Assembly (NCBI GenBank): GCA_013289875.1
Contig: JABCZC010000030.1
Span: 1-59,311, forward strand
Direction of reading: 5' to 3'
Source: Acidobacteriota bacterium
GTDB lineage: Bacteria > Acidobacteriota > Terriglobia > Terriglobales > Acidobacteriaceae
DNA length: 59,311 bases
Positions 27,837 through 38,330 of this stretch are shown piece by piece (within the stretch, counting starts at the first letter, position 1; each line of letters opens with the position of its first letter). The notes under the pieces are model-generated. The model was not told where the DNA came from, did no database searches, and was given only the letters and a program-made list of their open reading frames with translations. The position numbers and the translations under genes are program-made.

Positions 27837-28667
27837 TCAATACGGCGCATAGTAACCCCAATACGGAATCGAAGCCCTGACGATCGGCACTGGCGGAGTG
27901 TAATAGTAGATCGGCGGGGGAGGCGGCGGTACGTAGTACACCGGCCGAGGAGCTGGCACATACTGCACATAGGTCTGCACAATCGGCTGTGGCTGATACA
28001 CCGGCTGTGCATAGGTCTGCGCGACTGGCTGAGACTGGGCGGGCGGCGCCTGCTGATATTGCGAAGGCTGATACGCTGACGGCCGGCGCTGCAGCCTCGG
28101 AGTGTCATCCGGGTATTGCTCCTGCTGCCGGTCCGGTATACCCAGGTCATCCGTAATCTTCAGCGTCAACCTGGTCTCTTCTTTCAAAGTCGGCCTTGGG
28201 CCGCGCCGCGGAAGGTTGATCAGGTCAATGGGCCAGAGAAGCGGAATCGACCATTCGATAATGTCCCGCGTCGCGTGCCCTTTGCCGAGGATGCGCCCAT
28301 ACCGGTCGACGTTATACCCGGGTACCTCCACCACTCGAGCATCTACCGGAATGACTGTGTCTGGCTCAACGACCATTCGATCAAACTTTAGCTCCATCCA
28401 CCCCTTACCTACAAAGTGGCCTGGATCTTTGTAGTCTTCGAACCGGCCTACCATATAACTCCCATAAGGCAGGGTAGAACGGCCATATAGTTCGACATGG
28501 CTTACTTTGCACATGACTGGGTCGCCTATATTTGCCGTCTTCGATGACAACTTAGGCTCAGACACGATGCACGTTATCAGGGAGCCCGCTGGGATGAGCT
28601 GCTCTGCAAAACCACTAAGTGGAGCTGCAAGCATAACTATCAGGAAAGTAGAAACCTTGCACTTCAT
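27837..28667 (-). CDS. Secreted Pro/Gln/Tyr-rich protein
   Basis: About 276 residues: signal peptide (MKCKVSTFLIVMLAAPLSGFA), then a globular part with QLIPAGSLITCIVSEPKLSS and YGRSTLPYGSYMVGRFEDY, and a tail from about 190 rich in Pro, Gln and Tyr (PPPPPPIYYYTPP) that suggests a wall- or membrane-exposed low-complexity region. The globular part vaguely recalls the beta-barrel of VirB10/TrbI-like proteins (an ...IPAGT...C...S... pattern), which is only a suggestion. GGGAGG five bases upstream fixes the ATG at 28667; the frame is open to 28760 without a better site. A terminator follows. Confidence 0.75.
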   Translation of the reverse strand: MKCKVSTFLIVMLAAPLSGFAEQLIPAGSLITCIVSEPKLSSKTANIGDPVMCKVSHVELYGRSTLPYGSYMVGRFEDYKDPGHFVGKGWMELKFDRMVVEPDTVIPVDARVVEVPGYNVDRYGRILGKGHATRDIIEWSIPLLWPIDLINLPRRGPRPTLKEETRLTLKITDDLGIPDRQQEQYPDDTPRLQRRPSAYQPSQYQQAPPAQSQPVAQTYAQPVYQPQPIVQTYVQYVPAPRPVYYVPPPPPPIYYYTPPVPIVRASIPYWGYYAPY

Positions 28668-28895
28668 ATAACCTCCGGGAAGCTGCATTTGCGCCGTTCT
28701 ACCTTGCGTTTCCCACGAGCCGCTCTTGAGGTACTTTCCTGGAATCGTTTTGCCGAGCAAGTATAGCCTGCAGGTCGTAGGGACTCCATAATGATGCGTT
28801 CTGTGCGCGCCGTCAAGTCCAATTTCATTGGCTGTGCAACGATATTTGCGAAGGCGACTATGCTAAGTCACTCTAAGTATTTTTGTAATCTCACT

Positions 28896-29041
28896 TAGCA
28901 ACTTTCTATCTACTCACGTGTTTTACTTCGACCCTTCATGCCTGTCACATCGGAGCTAGCAACTTATTTCCCCCTCACGTGTCTAAAGGCGGCGCACCCG
29001 ATAATGCATTTGAATTAGCAACTTTTTTCTGGTCTATGTGT
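28896..29041. repeat. Three copies of a spaced 26-bp motif at ~60-bp period
   Basis: TAGCAACTT, exactly ten variable bases, then (C/T)A(C/T)GTGT. Copies at 28896-28921, 28957-28982 and 29016-29041, start to start 61 and 59 bases. The first two share CACGTGT; the third has TATGTGT. The ten-base spacers and the DNA between copies are not similar, which suggests selected binding sites rather than a recent tandem duplication. Confidence 0.7.
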
Positions 29042-29120
29042 CTAACTCCGCCTCTCTCTCGAACGACGTATTACCCTAAGACGGCGGCACACGTGTGGCT
29101 CGCCATCTCGGGCGCTCGAG

Positions 29121-29195
29121 TGCCCCATCTTCACGATGACTGTTAGCTTCGCTAAGTGGCCAATTGCCGCGTCAGCGAAAATGCCCGTACGGTCA
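29121..29195. repeat. Diverged repeat, copy A
   Basis: Reads TGCCCCATCTTCACGATGAC and continues through GCTAAGTGGCC and GTCAGCGAAAAT to ACGGTCA. The same order of blocks recurs at 29394-29457, where gene 29297-29608 overlaps it. The relation was found by eye. Confidence 0.5.
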
Positions 29196-29296
29196 AGCTA
29201 AAAGGCTAGAGCGGCCTCTTGCCCATACGACCATCCGGCCGGTGGCCCATTCAAGCTTGGCTTGCGTGGGATAGTAAGACTGTTGACAAGGAGGGA

Positions 29297-29608
29297 TTAC
29301 TGAGGGAATTTCCACCTCGACGAAGTTGCCGCCGCGTTCACAGTAGGACGGGTGGCCCACATCTGGGCTGCCACCACATTGGGTGCCCATCTTCGCGACG
29401 GTCTTATCGTCGCTAAGGTGGGCCATTTTCGTGGCAGCGAAAATACTCGCAGGTCGACCGTCATGTCCGCCTCACGCAGCAATCCCAGGATGTGCTCCCA
29501 CGCCAATTCCGATTGCCCCGTAATGTCCTCCGGCAGTTTCTTGTTCTCTCCGAGACCCGGCGTTCCTGAAGTGTGCAGCCAACGGAGGACAGTCTCGTAA
29601 TCGATCAT
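29297..29608 (-). CDS. Small hypothetical protein with repeat-derived C-terminus
   Basis: A 103-codon ORF. Residues 1 to about 57 look like a real acidic soluble protein (MIDYETVLRWLHTSGTPGLG, LPEDITGQSELAWEHILGLL). The remainder, from about RKWPTLATIR, is encoded by repeat copy B and the adjoining palindrome, and is Arg/Ala-rich. So the original gene was probably truncated when the repeat inserted. Its ATG overlaps the stop of the upstream small ORF by four bases (ATGA). I do not recognise the family. Confidence 0.45.
   Translation of the reverse strand: MIDYETVLRWLHTSGTPGLGENKKLPEDITGQSELAWEHILGLLREADMTVDLRVFSLPRKWPTLATIRPSRRWAPNVVAAQMWATRPTVNAAATSSRWKFPQ
29394..29457. repeat. Diverged repeat, copy B, within small ORF
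   Basis: Reads TGCCCATCTTCGCGACGG then GCTAAGGTGGGCC and GGCAGCGAAAAT to AGGTCGA, collinear with copy A. Beside it stands GGTGGCCCACATCTGGGCTG (29351-29370), a palindrome-rich segment of a kind I associate with intergenic repeats in acidobacteria. Confidence 0.5.
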
Positions 29609-29787
29609 GCTTCAACGGCTGCGGCCAGTTCGCTTTTTTCTGTCGAAACGCTGCTGATAAAGATCCCGCATGATCCAGCGTGGCCATCGCCGACGCTATT
29701 TTCAAAAGCAACGAGCGGCGTCAGGATAGCCAGCATGCGTCCAGCGCTGGTGCCAATCTGAGTCGCAATGGAAAGCAGAAGAAGCAT
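29605..29787 (-). CDS. Small hypothetical ORF overlapping the next by 4 bp
   Basis: 60 codons: hydrophobic start (MLLLLSIATQIGTSAGRMLA), a middle with LVAFENSVGDG and a tail ending ELAAAVEA. The frame stays open for about 25 codons upstream of this ATG (reading ANILTLPADCA just before it) but offers no ATG, GTG or TTG, so it may be the tail of a longer, decayed gene. ATGA overlap with the following ORF. No family recognised. Confidence 0.35.
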   Translation of the reverse strand: MLLLLSIATQIGTSAGRMLAILTPLVAFENSVGDGHAGSCGIFISSVSTEKSELAAAVEA

Positions 29788-30036
29788 CGCGCAGTCTGCG
29801 GGTAGCGTGAGGATGTTGGCGCTGACGCGGCGGGTCCTTCTGAAAAGGAGAACCAGACACCATCACAAACAGAGGTTCTGCCGTCCCGGCACACGAATGC
29901 CCCCTATTTCCGCTCCCAATGTCAACCCTCAAAAGCGTGAAAATCCGCGCAACCCATTGATTTCATTGCGAAAATATCCCAAAAGAGTTGGCCGACAAAT
30001 TCCGCTGATTCGATAGAATAGAAGTAGTACCCCAAA

Positions 30037-30095
30037 GTCCGCTTGGTGCGGGCGTTTCTATTTCGTCAGGTCCGCACACGCGGGCCTTTTTTTTT
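30037..30095 (+). promoter_or_regulatory. Attenuator-like leader with two hairpins sharing the same arms
   Basis: Two tandem hairpins use identical arms: GTCCGC (30037-30042), five-base loop, GCGGGC (30048-30053); then GTCCGC (30070-30075), four-base loop, GCGGGC (30080-30085) and nine T. Arm 2 can also pair with arm 3, which would break both hairpins and remove the terminator. That is the logic of a transcription attenuator. A TAGAAT (-10-like) lies at 30014-30019. The small protein gene at 30117 follows directly, so the leader probably controls it. Confidence 0.6.
30069..30095 (+). terminator. Intrinsic terminator inside the leader
   Basis: GGTCCGC-ACAC-GCGGGCC followed by nine T (30087-30095); a seven-pair stem with one G-T pair. 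It ends only 21 bases before the start codon at 30117, so any transcript of the downstream gene that starts further left must read through it. Confidence 0.75.
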
Positions 30096-30116
30096 GCCTC
30101 TTTAAGGAGAACCCCC

Positions 30117-30497
30117 ATGGTCCATGGCAAAGCCCGTCTCTGCACCGAGATTCTTTCCGCCGGCACTCAATGCACACAATTCGCCCTCAGAGGTCAGCCT
30201 TGGTGCCGATCCCACGCCGCCTCGAGCCAGCGCGAACGAAACGCCGACGCTCGCCAGCTCATCGCAATGATCCGGCAGATGAACGTCGTTACTGTCGCCT
30301 GTGTGCTCCAGAACACTGTTTATGAGCTTCGGACCAAAGTCATCCCGCCGCTGCACGCCCAGGCGATCTTCGACGCTGCGGCTTCCCGCCTGGAGCACTT
30401 GATAGAAGAGCACGCGCAGCTGACGAGCGCGACTGCGGCTCATCGCGGCGACAAATCCCACCAGAACAATGGGTTACAAGTTGTTCCAATAAAATGA
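30117..30497 (+). CDS. Small protein with C-x9-C-x10-C-x2-H finger-like motif
   Basis: A 126-residue protein. Cys9, Cys19, Cys30 and His33 form the spacing C-x9-C-x10-C-x2-H (RLC, QCTQFALRGQPWCRSH), the same spacing as plant WRC-type zinc fingers and close to short Cys/His motifs in bacterial and phage small proteins. The rest is helical (ARQLIAMIRQMNVVTVACVL, AIFDAAASRLEHLIEEHAQL). AAGGAG seven bases upstream supports the ATG. The attenuator-like leader ends 21 bases upstream, and a 16-bp repeat array begins at its stop codon. It could bind nucleic acid; no function is established. Confidence 0.75.
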   Translation: MVHGKARLCTEILSAGTQCTQFALRGQPWCRSHAASSQRERNADARQLIAMIRQMNVVTVACVLQNTVYELRTKVIPPLHAQAIFDAAASRLEHLIEEHAQLTSATAAHRGDKSHQNNGLQVVPIK

Positions 30498-30588
30498 ATG
30501 GGTTTCGAAACGGAACGAATTCGTACCCGAAGAAGTCCTTTGCAATGAATCAGTTTCGAATAGCCCCTTTAGAATGAATGGGTTTCGA
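30493..30588. repeat. Three copies of AATGAATGGGTTTCGA
   Basis: Copies at 30493-30508, 30544-30559 (with CA for GG: AATGAATCAGTTTCGA) and 30573-30588. Start-to-start spacing is 51 and 29 bases. The first copy contains the stop codon of the small zinc-finger-like gene. Role unknown: protein-binding sites or leftovers of a small repeat element. Confidence 0.65.
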
Positions 30589-30609
30589 GCGAGAGGGGGA
30601 GGGGGTACC

Positions 30610-30894
30610 CTACTTCTCGATCTCGACGCCGCGCCAGAAAGCGATGTGTCCCTTGATATTTCGTGCCGCCGGTTTCGGGTCGGGATAGTACCAGGCGGCG
30701 TCCTGGTTCTCCTGTCCGTCGATCAGCAGGCTGTAGTACCGGGCCTGCCCCTTCCACGGACACGTAGATGTCGTGGAGCTAGGTCGCAGATACTCCCGCT
30801 TCACCGAACTGTCTGGGAAATAGAGATTTCCCTCAACTGTTTCAACCTTATCGCTTTCCGCTACAACTTTGCCGTTCCAGATTGCCTTTGCCAT
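30610..30894 (-). CDS. DUF427 domain-containing protein
   Basis: A 94-residue cytoplasmic protein. The family pattern is visible: MAKAIWNGKVVAESDK, EGNLYFPDSSVKREYL, CPWKGQARYYSLLIDG, DAAWYYPDPKPAA and KGHIAFWRGVEIE. The open frame goes on to 31188, but only this part is coding-like. Function of DUF427 is not established. The ribosome-binding site is weak. Confidence 0.9.
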   Translation of the reverse strand: MAKAIWNGKVVAESDKVETVEGNLYFPDSSVKREYLRPSSTTSTCPWKGQARYYSLLIDGQENQDAAWYYPDPKPAARNIKGHIAFWRGVEIEK

Positions 30895-31003
30895 CGAGTA
30901 AAAGACCCTTCGTTGTCCTATTCGGAGATTGGTCAGACTCCCCACATTACCAGATGTGGAGCCCAACCGTCCCGATGCGGGAAGTCCACTTTTGCTGGGA
31001 CAA

Positions 31004-31441
31004 TTATTTCCTGGCAGCCGGCATCGCCGCCAGGTTGTTGGCCGCCTGCTGCATCTTGGCCTGCGCCACCGGAGACTGTTCCACCAGCTGCTCAACCTTG
31101 ATGAGGAATCCCGGCATCTTCTTCCGGATCTCCGGCAGCAGCGGCAGGAACTTGGCATAGAGGAAGAAAGGCTCTGCATTACAGTCAACGAAGAGTTCGG
31201 CGTTGAGCGCGCCGTGCAGCACCAAGGCAGCCGCCATCTCCCAGTAGCTCGTCACCTGACGGAACCAGGCGTTCTCGGGCGCGGTGCGAGCCGTCGTAAC
31301 CGCGAAGAACTCCTCGGCGGTCTGGGGAAAGAACCGGCTCGCCATCCAGGCGCGGGCCTCGCGCATGGTGGCCTCGGTACGGAGCTCGTAGAGCTTGAGG
31401 ATCAGGTCGGCGTCGGCATGGGTCGCGAGAGATTCGAACAT
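31004..31441 (-). CDS. Conserved-looking hypothetical protein downstream of topA
   Basis: A 145-residue soluble, mostly helical protein (ADLILKLYELRTEATMREAR, WFRQVTSYWEMAAALVLHGA, LLPEIRKKMPGFLIKVEQLV). I do not recognise the family. GGAG lies seven bases before the ATG. It starts 30 bp after topA in the same direction, so it is probably co-transcribed with it. Confidence 0.75.
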   Translation of the reverse strand: MFESLATHADADLILKLYELRTEATMREARAWMASRFFPQTAEEFFAVTTARTAPENAWFRQVTSYWEMAAALVLHGALNAELFVDCNAEPFFLYAKFLPLLPEIRKKMPGFLIKVEQLVEQSPVAQAKMQQAANNLAAMPAARK

Positions 31442-31471
31442 TCAGGTTCTCCGCGCCTGAGTGTATCGCAC

Positions 31472-34087
<2,616 letters not shown>

Positions 34088-34278
34088 TGTTTTCCTTTGC
34101 AACCGGAACGGATACTACCTGACGGCAAACCCGCGTGAGTGGCATTTAACGAATTTGTCTGGAAGCTACCACGCATTGCCACTTCGAATCTACCTGCTCC
34201 GTCATCCGTCTTGTGCATTTCGTGTTGCGGCATCAGCAGGCAAAGCGAGACCACGATGACTGCCCGGCATGCGCACGT

Positions 34279-35490
34279 TCAGAAAGTCTTGACGTAATTT
34301 TTGCCCGGAAGTTGCCTGACGCGGCCCGCCAGTTCCAACTCGAACAGTGCTGTAAAAACTTCGGAGGAACTGAGCTCAGGCTCAAGCTTTTCCATGATGT
34401 CGTCAAGCTGAAGCGCCTCGTCGCGGCGAAGCACCGACATGACGCAAGCTTCGTTGGCTGGAAGCGGCTCTTCCGTAAATAAGGATGCAGCAGCCTCCCC
34501 TTTCGATGCAAGGCCCAATTCACTCTCGAGATGAAGACGGATCGGCGTGGGTAGTTCTTCCCACACATCCTCCCATGTGGCGACGAGCTTAGCACCTTGC
34601 TTTATCAGAGTGTTAGGCCCCCAGGCATTCTTCGTTGTCACGTTTCCGGGAACGGCATAAACATCCCGATTCTGCTCGATTGCGCAGCGCGCAGTCACGC
34701 GCGTTCCACTGTACTCGGCTGCTTCGATTACGAGAACGCCGATGCTCATTCCACTCAGAATGCGATTGCGCCTAGGAAAATTTTGAGGTGCGGGGAAAAC
34801 ACCCAGTGGAAATTCGGAAACAATGGCGCCCCCTCCAGCAACAATCTGCTCGGAGAGCGATTTATTCTCCTTAGGATAGATCACGTCTATACCCGTTTCC
34901 CACACAGCGACAGTAGGACGCTTGGCTGCAAGCGCGCCTTTGTGCGCCGAAGTATCGACCCCGCGCGCCATGCCGCTCACGATTATCAGGCCGCGATGTG
35001 CGAGGTCGCGCGAAAGCATTTCCGCCATGCCGGTTCCATATGGCGTGGGATGGCGGGTGCCGACGACCGCAATTGACGGAAGCGCGAGCAGCTGCGCATC
35101 GCCCCGGAACCACAGCACGACAGGCGGGTCGAATATCTCGCGGAGGCGTTCGGGATAAGCATCGTCGGCGTGCGTGAGAAATTGGCCTCCTGTTTTGGCT
35201 AGTGCATCGAGCTGCTGGTCGGCTGCCGCGCGTGCATGGCCGTCGGCGATAAACTGGACGCTCTCACCTGGAAACTCCAGAGCCTCTAAATCGGTGAGAC
35301 CCCGTGCGATCACTTTCGCGGCCGATCCGCAGCGTTCAATAGCACGGAAGATACGCCGTGGACCCAGTTGTGGAGTGAGGGCAAGAGCCAGCCACGCGAT
35401 TCGATCTTCGGTCAAAGGAGGAACGGAAAACTCGGTCGGAATCGGAACCGTAGTCAATGCGAAGCCCACGCGAACAGGGGCTTGCGGCAC
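34279..35490 (-). CDS. dprA: DNA-processing protein DprA
   Basis: Loads RecA on incoming single-stranded DNA during natural transformation. Up to 403 residues: an N-terminal SAM-like region, the Rossmann domain (IAVVGTRHPTPYG, IVSGMARGVDTSAHKGAL, NFPRRNRILSGMS, SGTRVTARCAIEQNRDVYAVPG) and a C-terminal winged helix (ALQLDDIMEKLEPELSSSEV). The chosen start is GTG at 35490; a TTG 12 codons in (LTTVPIPTE) is possible, and neither has a clear ribosome-binding site. It sits next to topA, as in many bacteria. Confidence 0.94.
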   Translation of the reverse strand: MPQAPVRVGFALTTVPIPTEFSVPPLTEDRIAWLALALTPQLGPRRIFRAIERCGSAAKVIARGLTDLEALEFPGESVQFIADGHARAAADQQLDALAKTGGQFLTHADDAYPERLREIFDPPVVLWFRGDAQLLALPSIAVVGTRHPTPYGTGMAEMLSRDLAHRGLIIVSGMARGVDTSAHKGALAAKRPTVAVWETGIDVIYPKENKSLSEQIVAGGGAIVSEFPLGVFPAPQNFPRRNRILSGMSIGVLVIEAAEYSGTRVTARCAIEQNRDVYAVPGNVTTKNAWGPNTLIKQGAKLVATWEDVWEELPTPIRLHLESELGLASKGEAAASLFTEEPLPANEACVMSVLRRDEALQLDDIMEKLEPELSSSEVFTALFELELAGRVRQLPGKNYVKTF

Positions 35491-35619
35491 CTGTGCGATT
35501 ATCCATTGGATTTGAATCAGATTTGTTTCGGAGGTTAGCGACGCCTCACTGGGAAGTCAAGCCCCAGAGCCGATGCATTGGTTACGGAAGGCAGCTCACA
35601 TTCGTTGCTACACTGGCCG

Positions 35620-36489
35620 GTGAGCCCTGTTTCGAAAAAACTGTCAATTGCAGCGATCAACTTTATGAATCCTGCGCCTCTGATGTGGGACTTTGAGCAT
35701 GAACCGCGCAGAAGGGAACTGCTGGAGCGATACGAAATTCTGCCTTCCACTCCGGCGGAGTGTGCACGACGGTTGAAGTCAGGCACAGCGGATATCGGCC
35801 TTGTTCCCGTGGCGGCGTACGCGGCATTGCCGGACGTGGCGATTGTTCCGCGATGCGCGATCGCGTCGCTTGATGAGGTCCGCTCAATTCTTCTGGTGGT
35901 TCGTCATTCCGACGGTGTCAGCGGAGTCAAGCGTGTCGCGCTTGATACAGCCTCGATGACTTCTTCGACGTACACGCGCATCCTCTTTCACAAATTATGG
36001 AAGACGCGACCGGAGTTTGTTCCGCACTCCGCCGATCTGGATGCGATGCTCGGGGTAGCCGACGCGGCGATGCTGATCGGCGATCCAGCCCTGCTGGCGC
36101 TCGAAGAAAGCGAGCAGCGGGAGAGGCGAACAGGGGAGCGGCTGGAGTATCTTGACCTCGCTCATGAATGGCGTGCGTGGACCGGCACTGCCTGGGTCTC
36201 GGCTTTCTGGGCCGTGCGCGCAGATGCGTTGACGCGTACCGAAGTCACTGCGAGTCAGGTTGTCGAGGATTTCGAGCGATCACGCGACGGAGGGCTCGAC
36301 CATCTCGACGAGATCGTTGAAGAGTGGTCCGGGCGTATTGCCATTTCCGCCGCAACCATCCGGGCGTATCTGTACGATAACATCCATTACTTTCTCGATG
36401 ACGTGTGCTTGGAGGGGTTGGATCTCTTCTATCGTTATGCTGAAGAGAGCGACGCATTGCCTCATGCCCCTATATTGCGGTTTCTGTGA
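35620..36489 (+). CDS. mqnA: Chorismate dehydratase of the futalosine pathway
   Basis: Removes water from chorismate to start menaquinone synthesis by the futalosine route. About 289 residues from GTG at 35620. The family entry is KLSIAAINFMNPAPLMWDFE (equivalent to the usual ...NxxPL... strand), then SGTADIGLVPVAAYA and the C-terminal YDNIHYFLDDVCLEGLDLFY. The open frame reaches back to 35578 but the extra residues are not like the family. Other mqn genes are not in the window. No strong ribosome-binding site, so the start is the weak point. Confidence 0.88.
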   Translation: MSPVSKKLSIAAINFMNPAPLMWDFEHEPRRRELLERYEILPSTPAECARRLKSGTADIGLVPVAAYAALPDVAIVPRCAIASLDEVRSILLVVRHSDGVSGVKRVALDTASMTSSTYTRILFHKLWKTRPEFVPHSADLDAMLGVADAAMLIGDPALLALEESEQRERRTGERLEYLDLAHEWRAWTGTAWVSAFWAVRADALTRTEVTASQVVEDFERSRDGGLDHLDEIVEEWSGRIAISAATIRAYLYDNIHYFLDDVCLEGLDLFYRYAEESDALPHAPILRFL

Positions 36490-36538
36490 GGATGGAGCGT
36501 CCGGCGACCTAGCGAAGGCTTTGCGCGTCTAAGTAGAC

Positions 36539-37198
36539 ATGATCTTTGCGCCGCAACACGCCAGGCACAAGCACCTGGTGCCGCACTGGCTGATTCATCT
36601 CGGCGCGTTGGGCGTTTTTGTGGTGGCAGTGATTGATTCCTCGATCATTCCTCTGCCTGTGCCTGGAAGCACCGACTTGCTGGTTCTCCTGCTGACTGCC
36701 AACCAGGGGAATGCCTGGTTGCTGACAGTGGCTGCGATCTCAGGCAGCATGATCGGCGGCTACCTGACGTGGAGTGGGGGCAAGAAGGGCGGTGAGGGGA
36801 TGCTGCAGCGATATGTGCCGCAGCGCTTTCTGAAGCCCATTTCGCGATGGGTAGAGCGGCACGGAGCTCTGACGGTTTGTGTTGCGTCGATTTTACCGCC
36901 GCCGATTCCTTTGACGCCGTTTCTATTGTCGGCAGGGGCGTTGGGCGTACCCCGCAATCGCTTCCTTGCATCATTTGCCGTTGCGCGGACGCTGCGTTAC
37001 AGCTTCATTGCTTGGCTAGGCGTGACCTATGGACGGCGAGTGATCCGCGTCTGGTCACAATATCTGGCCGGATGGTCGGAGGTAATCCTCTGGACATTTA
37101 TCGGGCTGTTGATAGCCGCAGCGGTCTTCGGTATTTGGAAGTACCGGCACGATCAGCACAGGCAACCGTCTAATCGGCCCGCGCCCGCGGTCAGCTGA
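36539..37198 (+). CDS. DedA-like (VTT-domain) membrane protein
   Basis: A 219-residue inner-membrane protein of the DedA/YqaA type, proposed in related proteins to flip polyprenyl or phospholipid carriers. Hydrophobic spans at about 21-45, 55-75, 105-130, 140-160 and 180-205. The conserved stretch is GSTDLLVLLLTANQGNAWLL with a following GSMIGGYLTW, and PLTPFLLSAGALGVPR. The start ATG has only a weak ribosome-binding site. It lies 49 bp after mqnA. Confidence 0.87.
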   Translation: MIFAPQHARHKHLVPHWLIHLGALGVFVVAVIDSSIIPLPVPGSTDLLVLLLTANQGNAWLLTVAAISGSMIGGYLTWSGGKKGGEGMLQRYVPQRFLKPISRWVERHGALTVCVASILPPPIPLTPFLLSAGALGVPRNRFLASFAVARTLRYSFIAWLGVTYGRRVIRVWSQYLAGWSEVILWTFIGLLIAAAVFGIWKYRHDQHRQPSNRPAPAVS

Positions 37199-38215
37199 TT
37201 AGATTTCCCAGCGCAGCAGCAAAGCGCCGACAGTGAATCCTGCGCCAACGCTGGTGATGAGCACGAGGTCCCCCTTGTGCAGCCGATTCTCTTCGAGGGC
37301 AGTGCCCATGGCCAGCGGGATGGTGCCGGCGGTGGTGTTGCCGTAGCGATCGATGTTGATGACGACGCGTTCGAGCGGCAGGCCCATGCGTTCAGCACTG
37401 GATGTGATGATGCGCTTGTTGGCTTGGTGCGGGATGAAGCATGTGATTTCGTCGATCGTGACTCCATTGCGAGAGAGAACCGCTTCCGAGGCCTCCACCA
37501 TCTTGCGAACGGCAAACTTGTAGACGGACTGCCCGTCCTGATGAACGTAGTGCATTTTGTGCTGCACGGTGTCCATGGTGGAAGGGTGCAGGCTGCCCCC
37601 ACCCGGCATGTTGAGGGCCGACGCTCCGGATCCGTCGATCTCGTGGACGAAGTCGATCATGCCGATCTCGTCGACAGAGGCCGGCTCGATCAGGACGGCA
37701 CCGGCACCGTCACCGAAGAGGACGCAGGTGGAGCGATCGGTGTAGTCGATGATCGAGGACATGGTGTCGGCACCGATCACGAGGACTTTCGAGTGGGCGC
37801 CGCTTTCGACCAGCTTCGCGCCCATCTGGAGACCGTAGACGAAGCCGGAGCAGGCAGCGGAGAGGTCGAATCCCCAAGCGCCTTTGGCGCCGAGCTTGTC
37901 CTGGACGAGGCAGGCCGTGGCGGGGAAGAACATGTCTGGCGTCACTGTGGCGATGATGATCGCTTCGACGTCCGAAGGCTCGATGCCACGCTCGGCGAGG
38001 CAGTGTTTGGCCGCCCCAACAGCCATGTCACTGGTTGCCATTCCCGGTTCGACCAGGTGCCGCTCACGGATGCCGACGCGGCTGTAGATCCATTCGTCGG
38101 AGGTTTCGACCATCTTTTCGAGGTCTTTGTTGGTAAGCAGGCGGGGCGGAACGTAAGTTCCGAGGGCGCTGATCTTAGCGCGTCGTGAGACATGCGGACG
38201 CACGATGAGGCTCAA
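37199..38215 (-). CDS. fabH: 3-oxoacyl-[ACP] synthase III
   Basis: Starts fatty-acid synthesis by joining acetyl-CoA (or another short acyl-CoA) to malonyl-ACP. About 338 residues. The catalytic triad is visible: Cys in LSAACSGFVYGL, His in IPHQANKRII and Asn in NIDRYGNTTAGT. Start: TTG at 38215 has GGAG eight bases upstream (38224-38227); a TTG at 38245 gives ten more residues but no site. It ends one base after the DedA-like gene (convergent). Lone fabH; the acpP/plsX genes are not adjacent. Confidence 0.95.
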   Translation of the reverse strand: MSLIVRPHVSRRAKISALGTYVPPRLLTNKDLEKMVETSDEWIYSRVGIRERHLVEPGMATSDMAVGAAKHCLAERGIEPSDVEAIIIATVTPDMFFPATACLVQDKLGAKGAWGFDLSAACSGFVYGLQMGAKLVESGAHSKVLVIGADTMSSIIDYTDRSTCVLFGDGAGAVLIEPASVDEIGMIDFVHEIDGSGASALNMPGGGSLHPSTMDTVQHKMHYVHQDGQSVYKFAVRKMVEASEAVLSRNGVTIDEITCFIPHQANKRIITSSAERMGLPLERVVINIDRYGNTTAGTIPLAMGTALEENRLHKGDLVLITSVGAGFTVGALLLRWEI

Positions 38216-38330
38216 TGAGGTGTCTCCGGGGAAGTTCGAGTTCAAAAGAGCTATTGTCTCCGAGGCGGAGAAGGCTGTCTATCGAAGGGCAGGCAAGTGC
38301 GGAATAACGTGGTTGAGCCGGGGAGTTTAT

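Larger units (their letters stand above)
28668..29296. other. Intergenic region with repeats, no supported gene
   Basis: About 630 bp that hold a three-copy spaced repeat (28896-29041), a diverged copy of a sequence seen again at 29394 (see repeat entries) and no ORF with a coding look. The base composition at 28800-29050 is visibly richer in A and T than the flanking genes. Confidence 0.6.

Noticed and set aside
28668..28760. Longer start for the secreted Pro/Gln/Tyr-rich protein
   Set aside because: The extra 31 codons place the signal peptide inside the protein; the ATG at 28667 has a strong ribosome-binding site.
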